The notes under the pieces: generated by a model | What the model was told of the DNA's origin: nothing | What the model saw: the letters and a program-made list of their open reading frames with translations, nothing else | Databases searched by the model: none | Program-made: the position numbers and the translations under genes | DNA from: Thermohahella caldifontis | GTDB taxonomy: Bacteria > Pseudomonadota > Gammaproteobacteria > Pseudomonadales > Oleiphilaceae | Direction of reading: 5' to 3' | DNA: 64,000 bases | NCBI RefSeq assembly: GCF_041153465.1 | Contig: NZ_CP154858.1 | Span: 2,790,001-2,854,000 of the forward strand | Part shown: piece after piece, positions 59,380 to 64,000 of the stretch | How the letters are laid out: each line of letters begins with the position of its first letter | How positions within the stretch are numbered: position 1 is the first letter of the stretch

Positions 59380-62265
59380 TCAGTCAGGCCGTGGCGTCGT
59401 TGGTGTGCGTGCCATGGCATTCATCAGCCGGGTTTCGAGATCCAGCTTGACGCGCAGGTAGTCGATGGTTTGCAGGCCCCGTGCGCTGTCATGCCCGGGC
59501 ATGTCGTGGGGCAGGCTGAGGTCGGTGATGTAGACCGGATAGCGTTCGCCCGAAGCGCGCCGGCTGAGGATGTAATGGGCCAGTGCCGGGAACAGCTGGC
59601 TGCCATATTCGAGGGAGGAAAATTCCTGGTGGTCATAGTAGAGGGTGTAATGGAGCTGGCCGTTCTCCACCGTGGCCACCGCCTGCAGCTCATGGTAATG
59701 CACCCGGCCCTGGCCACCGGGGACCCTGATGGGCTGGGCCGTGTAGCGGTTGCTGTTGGGTTGGCGGCTGAGGCTGTAGTATTCGGTCTGGCTGATCGGC
59801 GCGTCGTCCAGCCCGGCATGCATCAGGCGGCGCTCCTCCACCGCCGCAAGGAACCGGATCAGGGGCATGAGAATGCGTTCGGGCGTGTCGGCCGGCCGGC
59901 AAAAGCCCAGCAGGGAACCCTTTTCATCCCGCACATAGAGGTGAGCTGTGTCGTCCTCCAGCGCGATGAAGACCTGCAGGGTCTGGGATTTCTGTTTCTC
60001 GGCGATGGCCGCCAGCGGATCATCCCGGAGGGCATAACCATCCAGCAGGATGGGGCTGTATCGGGCCTGTGGCGCGGCCAGTGCATCCAGCAGCGCATCA
60101 CGCGAGGGGTGGGCCTGTATCCGCGGACGCCCTTCCCTGAACTGAATGACGTAGAACTGGTGCTCGATCTGGAGGATGTAGCGCCCCGCGTGCTGAACCG
60201 GATGGGTGAAGAAACAGCGGCTGATCTGACGGAACAGGTGCTCCACGCGCCGGGCAATGGCCGTTGCCCGGGTGGGGCAGTAACAGTGGACGCTCACTGC
60301 CGGCAGGCTGGCCCCCCACTGACCGCCTTCCAGAAGCAGGGTCATGTAGTTGGTCAGGCACTGGATCAGGGTATCGCCGAGCCGGTAGCGCTGGACGCTG
60401 ACTTCGTTCCAACTGTTGAGCAGCACCATGTCCAGCGTCCGCACCAGATTGTGACGGTCGGCACTGTAACCCAATGAGTCCGTCTGGTCGCTGATCTTGT
60501 GCAGTCCCTTGCGGGTCAGGGGCTGCATGGGGTCAACGCCGACGTTGACGAACAGCAGGACGCGCGTCACCTGGCGGGGCCGGGAAAAGGCATCCTGCGG
60601 CACATCGGGCAGGGGCAGGGGCAGATGCTGGCCCAGTGCGGAAACAATCTGCTGAAGCTCATACTGGGTGGCATCCGTTTGCCCGGGCGCCAGGGCGAGG
60701 CTGGTGGCCGGTGTCAGGATCTGGTTGAGCCAGGCCCAGACGACCAGCTCGATCAGGCTGTGAGAACGCTTGAGCACGGGGTGCAGCAGTGCCTCGGCAG
60801 CCGAGGGCAGGTTGCGGTAAAGCAGCCAGCCGTCATGGGGAATGTCCGGATTCTGGGTGGTCAGATGGTGAAAGGCCAGCTGGGGCTCGGAAATGTCCGG
60901 TGCGATGTTGGGGTTGATGCGTTCGATCTTGCCCGCCTTGCGCTGGAAGGCGGCGTGGAGTTTCCGGCCCAGCAGATTCATGTCGCGCTGGCTGATGGCG
61001 TGGGTCAGCTTGCGCTCGCGGACAAAGAGGGAAATGAAGCGGTAACTGGCGGTGAGTTCATTGACCACACGGCGCCGCTCCGCCAGCACCTCGTCCACCT
61101 TCCACTGTGCGCGCCGGTCCAGGTGGCGCAGGGTGGATTCTGGCCATTGCCAGCTTTCCACCAGACGGCTCATCACCTCGCGGCGCCAGCCCGGCTTGCG
61201 CTGTGGAAGGGAAAGTTTCTCGCCCACCTTGAGATAGAAGGCCCGCCGAACCAGTTCCAGGCGTTCCGGAGGGTTGTCCTGTTCCAGATAGCCGGCAAGC
61301 TTGTGATACACCATGACATAAGGATCCACATCCAGTGGTTCGGTGCGATCCTCGTACACGGTCTGCTTGAACATCAGCGAGAGATTCTGCGTGAACGGGA
61401 ACTCATGGGCGTACACCTCGGTGAGCATGAGTTTCAGCACCGACTTGTAGGGTGCATCAATCCCCTTGTAGAGTTGCCAGAGGCCGGCACCGATGAATTC
61501 GCTGGCCGGGATCCGCGCCACACCGCCAAAGTCCACGAACTGATCCCGGCGGATGAACCGCTTGCCGACCAGCATCTGTGTCAGCGCTTCGTAGTCCTGC
61601 TCCTGATCGGCCGGAATGAGCCACCACAAGGGCCAGGCACCGCCCAGCCAGACGCTGGTGCGGTAGAATTCGTCCAGCAGGAGATAATGCTGTGCGGTGC
61701 CACAGTCTTCCTGATCCACTTCCGCGTTATGCCGCCCGTGACGAAAGTCTTCCGCATTGACCAGAAAGATGTGCATGTCGAGACCGAGTGTCCGGGCATG
61801 AGCGCAGATGGCGTTCGCCTTGTCGCGCAGAAGGCGTTGTGCTTCGCTGTCCAGATCGCTCCGGTGGCACAGCCACACGTCCACGTCGCTGCCCCCGGAA
61901 TGGGCCACGGTACCGATTGATCCCATGAGAAAAAGCGCCACAATATCCGTCCTGCCTGCCGGATCAGGATGATAGACAAAGCTTCGTGCAAAGCGCCGGG
62001 TTTCAGCGATGAGAGTCTTGTCCGGGCTGAAATTGGCCAGCCCGTGCGGCGTGTCCGCATGGACGTAGCCCGGCAGCAGCGGATGATGGCAGTGAAAGAG
62101 CATGGGCAACTGGCGGACGAGATGCATCTGTTTGTGCGACAATACATCACCCATGCGCTGAAGACGTTGCTCGCTGATCCGGCAAAACCGGTTCACGAGC
62201 GCCTTCAGCGTTTTGCGGTCCACGCCGTCGTGGTAGTTGGTGCGGATAATCCGTTGCAGGCCCAT
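59380..62265 (-). CDS. cyaA: Class I adenylate cyclase CyaA
   Basis: A 961-residue class I adenylate cyclase producing cAMP. The nucleotidyl-transferase site is GSIGTVAHSGGSDVDVWLCH (G-S ... SDxDxW, about residues 110-130), as in enteric CyaA. The long C-terminal part is regulatory and includes conserved RSHSLIELVVWAWLNQIL and LFVNVGVDPM segments. The length exceeds E. coli CyaA (848 aa) by about 110 residues, spread over the C-terminal half. It has only 37 bp to the divergent binding-protein gene, so their promoters overlap. No CRP gene is present in the window. Confidence 0.95.
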   Translation of the reverse strand: MGLQRIIRTNYHDGVDRKTLKALVNRFCRISEQRLQRMGDVLSHKQMHLVRQLPMLFHCHHPLLPGYVHADTPHGLANFSPDKTLIAETRRFARSFVYHPDPAGRTDIVALFLMGSIGTVAHSGGSDVDVWLCHRSDLDSEAQRLLRDKANAICAHARTLGLDMHIFLVNAEDFRHGRHNAEVDQEDCGTAQHYLLLDEFYRTSVWLGGAWPLWWLIPADQEQDYEALTQMLVGKRFIRRDQFVDFGGVARIPASEFIGAGLWQLYKGIDAPYKSVLKLMLTEVYAHEFPFTQNLSLMFKQTVYEDRTEPLDVDPYVMVYHKLAGYLEQDNPPERLELVRRAFYLKVGEKLSLPQRKPGWRREVMSRLVESWQWPESTLRHLDRRAQWKVDEVLAERRRVVNELTASYRFISLFVRERKLTHAISQRDMNLLGRKLHAAFQRKAGKIERINPNIAPDISEPQLAFHHLTTQNPDIPHDGWLLYRNLPSAAEALLHPVLKRSHSLIELVVWAWLNQILTPATSLALAPGQTDATQYELQQIVSALGQHLPLPLPDVPQDAFSRPRQVTRVLLFVNVGVDPMQPLTRKGLHKISDQTDSLGYSADRHNLVRTLDMVLLNSWNEVSVQRYRLGDTLIQCLTNYMTLLLEGGQWGASLPAVSVHCYCPTRATAIARRVEHLFRQISRCFFTHPVQHAGRYILQIEHQFYVIQFREGRPRIQAHPSRDALLDALAAPQARYSPILLDGYALRDDPLAAIAEKQKSQTLQVFIALEDDTAHLYVRDEKGSLLGFCRPADTPERILMPLIRFLAAVEERRLMHAGLDDAPISQTEYYSLSRQPNSNRYTAQPIRVPGGQGRVHYHELQAVATVENGQLHYTLYYDHQEFSSLEYGSQLFPALAHYILSRRASGERYPVYITDLSLPHDMPGHDSARGLQTIDYLRVKLDLETRLMNAMARTPTTPRPD

Positions 62266-62302
62266 GGCGGAAGTATAGAACAGGATATGCTAGGCTGAAG
62301 GC

Positions 62303-63049
62303 ATGAAAGCTTGGGGTGTGTTACTGATTCTGCTGAGCGTGCTGGCCCTCCCGGCCCGGGGGGATCATTTGCCACCGTTGAGGATAGCTGTACCGGCCTT
62401 TGCACCCTTCGCCTGGCAGGATGATGCCGGTCGTCTGCATGGTGCGCTGGTCAGGGTTGTCAGGCAGATCCAGGCCCATTACAGCGAGCGGATGGATGTG
62501 GTGCTCATGCCCTACGCCCGGTTCCTGGAGCAGTTGCGCAAGGGCCAGCTGGATGCGGCCCTGATATTCGACAATCCCGCGCTGGAGAATCACGTGATCC
62601 GACTGGGGCCGGTCAGCCGGTCACGGGTGTTGCTGTTCTGCAGCAGCGTGACACCGGGCGTGACGCCAAAGAATCTGGATCCTCTCGGCCCGCTGGCCGT
62701 GATCCAGGGGGCCAGTTTCGGCCCCGCCGTGGATGACAATCCGGGCATCCGCCGCGTGGAGGTGGCCACCTACCGGCAGGGCTGGCGCATGTTGCAGCTC
62801 GGGCGTGTCAACGGTATCGTGGGGCCCGAGGAAGGCCTGCTGTACGCAGCCGAAGAAGCCGGTATTTCACTGAAGCAACTGCCGCCACCCATGTTGCTGG
62901 GGGAGAAGGAATGGATACTGCACCTGTCCCGCCAGTCGCTTCATTATGGCAACTGGGCCGAGCTGGACAAGGCCGTGAAGGCTGTTGCCCGGCCCGCACT
63001 GATCCGTGATCTGGTGGCCGCCGAACCGGCGCCCGAGCCCCGCCCCTGA
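62303..63049 (+). CDS. Periplasmic solute-binding protein (SBP_bac_3 type), stand-alone
   Basis: A 248-residue protein with a signal peptide (AWGVLLILLSVLALPARG) and the Venus-flytrap fold of family 3 binding proteins: LRIAVPAFAPFAWQDDAGRL, LEQLRKGQLDAALIFDNPAL, and QLGRVNGIVGPEEGLLYAAE. No permease or ATPase genes are nearby, so it is probably a sensory or orphan binding protein rather than part of an ABC transporter. It starts 37 bp from cyaA in the opposite direction. Ligand unknown. Confidence 0.8.
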   Translation: MKAWGVLLILLSVLALPARGDHLPPLRIAVPAFAPFAWQDDAGRLHGALVRVVRQIQAHYSERMDVVLMPYARFLEQLRKGQLDAALIFDNPALENHVIRLGPVSRSRVLLFCSSVTPGVTPKNLDPLGPLAVIQGASFGPAVDDNPGIRRVEVATYRQGWRMLQLGRVNGIVGPEEGLLYAAEEAGISLKQLPPPMLLGEKEWILHLSRQSLHYGNWAELDKAVKAVARPALIRDLVAAEPAPEPRP

Positions 63050-63083
63050 ACACTGAACCTGCTGGAATTTCTGGAGAGAATCC

Positions 63084-63703
63084 ATGACTGCACCCGGACA
63101 ACTTTATATCGTCTCTGCGCCCTCGGGCGCCGGCAAGACCAGCCTGGTGGCTGCACTGCTGGAGCGTGACCCGCGCATCTGTGTTTCGGTTTCCCATACC
63201 ACGCGCCCCATGCGCCCCGGCGAGCAGGATGGCGTCAATTACAACTTCGTCAGCAAGGACGATTTTCTGGAGCTGGCCGGACAGGGCGTGTTTCTGGAGC
63301 ATGCCGAAGTGTTCGGCAACTATTACGGCACGTCGGAACTCTGGGTCAACGATACCCTGGCACAGGGCAAGGATGTCATCCTGGAAATTGACTGGCAGGG
63401 GGCTGCACAGGTTCGCCGCAAGCGCCCGGATGCCCTGAGCATCTTTATTCTGCCCCGTCCATGGAGGCGCTGGAAAAACGGCTGCGTGGACGGGGGCAGG
63501 ACCCGGAGGACGTGATCCGCCGGCGTCTGTCAGAAGCACGCTCGGAAATGAGTCACTATGCCGAGTTTGATTTTCTGGTGGTCAACGATGCGTTTGACGA
63601 GGCGGTGGCCGATTTGCTGGCAATCTTCAGGGCTCAGCGCCTGAGAGTGAGCCGGCAGCAGGTGGTTCAGGCGGCCCGTTTGCAGGAATTGTTGGCGGGG
63701 TGA
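63084..63703 (+). pseudogene. gmk: Guanylate kinase Gmk (one frameshift in this sequence)
   Basis: Guanylate kinase phosphorylates GMP to GDP. The first frame (from the ATG at 63084) has the P-loop IVSAPSGAGKTSLVAALLER, SVSHTTRPMRPGE, DGVNYNFVS and EIDWQGAAQVR, then stops matching after SIFILP. The second frame resumes with MEALEKRLRGRGQDPEDVIR, then EMSHYAEFDFLVVNDAFDEA. At the join the plus strand reads CTGCCCCGTCC; one extra C in the C4 run at 63453-63456 gives ILPPSMEALEKRL and a normal protein of about 206 residues. Gmk is usually essential, so the shift is probably a sequencing error. Confidence 0.93.
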
Positions 63704-63764
63704 ATCGCTTGGTGTACAATTGCCGGTTCCGAATATTCTGGCAAGTTGATGAGTGGGGCAAGAT

Positions 63765-63974
63765 ATGGCGCGAGTCACCGTAGAGGATTGTTTGCAGAAG
63801 AAAAACAACCGGTTTGAGTTGGTCATGCTGGCGACCAAGCGTGCGCGTCAGTTGCAGATCATGGGCCAGGAGCCCAAGGTGCCCTGGGAAAATGATAAGC
63901 CCACCGTGGTCGCCCTGCGTGAAATTGCAGCGGGCCTGATTGATGAAGAGACCATCGACGCCGAAATGCTCTGA
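63765..63974 (+). CDS. rpoZ: RNA polymerase omega subunit RpoZ
   Basis: A 69-residue omega subunit that helps assemble the beta-prime subunit and contributes to the ppGpp site. MARVTVEDCLQKKNNRFELV, then LATKRARQLQIMGQEP and ENDKPTVVALREIAAGL are diagnostic. I prefer the ATG at 63765 (a ribosome-site-like GGGGCA is just upstream) to one four codons earlier. gmk-rpoZ (followed by spoT in many relatives) is the standard gammaproteobacterial order; spoT would start beyond the window edge. Confidence 0.96.
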   Translation: MARVTVEDCLQKKNNRFELVMLATKRARQLQIMGQEPKVPWENDKPTVVALREIAAGLIDEETIDAEML

Positions 63975-64000
63975 CGCGGGCGCTACGAATGCAAACGCCA

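Overview
The window looks like chromosome from a GC-rich gammaproteobacterium. The support is gene order (trmB-hemW-rdgB-DUF4426-metW-metX ... yggT-proC-yggS-pilT-pilU, and lptM-lysA-dapF-DUF484-xerC), a class I adenylate cyclase, TamA/TamB and type IV pilus motor ATPases. A DabA/DabB inorganic-carbon pump at the left edge is common in autotrophic sulfur oxidisers, but lifestyle and genus are inference. There are no rRNA genes, tRNA genes, insertion sequences or prophage that I can see, and outside the CRISPR array no gene-free stretch exceeds 300 bases.

Layout. 1-3.9 kb: dabA (cut by the edge) and dabB, with a divergent LysR regulator. 4.1-16.3 kb: housekeeping block for tRNA methylation, haem chaperone, nucleotide sanitation, methionine, proline and PLP homeostasis and pilus retraction, with a dynamin-like GTPase inserted. 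16.3-28.6 kb: a GntR regulator, small exported proteins, acyl-CoA-binding protein, TamB/TamA, a DUF4442 protein, a DUF3179 protein and a PepSY/PhoP-like/PhoQ-like unit. 28.8-39.0 kb: a complete type I-E CRISPR-Cas locus (cas3, cas8e, cse2, cas7e, cas5e, cas6e, cas1, cas2) with 23 repeats; its coding DNA looks visibly less GC-rich than its flanks. 39.0-39.4 kb: an intergenic region with an ideal FNR/ANR box, an overlooked 28-residue membrane protein and a structured, terminator-ended candidate small RNA on the other strand. 39.4-44.2 kb: an AraC regulator and a five-gene DUF4382 lipoprotein / ECF sigma / DUF3106 unit. 44.2-47 kb: a frameshifted hypothetical gene, an orphan atpC and small genes. 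47-55.4 kb: a signalling cluster with two hybrid histidine kinases, a NarL-type regulator, a double-receiver protein and a diguanylate cyclase. 55.4-64 kb: xerC, DUF484, dapF, lysA, lptM, cyaA, a periplasmic binding protein, gmk and rpoZ.

Three genes (tamB, the 44.2-kb hypothetical and gmk) carry single-base frameshifts. Each is repaired by adding one C to a C4-C5 run on the coding strand. That pattern, and the fact that gmk is normally essential, suggests systematic homopolymer under-calling in the assembly rather than real pseudogenes.

The most unusual material is the FNR-box region between the CRISPR array and the AraC gene, the ECF-sigma unit whose leader contains four TTGTGT/ACACAA half-sites, the orphan ATP synthase epsilon subunit, and a repeated, independently integrated-looking spacer in the CRISPR array. 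I found no wholly new defence or metabolic system that I could defend from the sequence alone.
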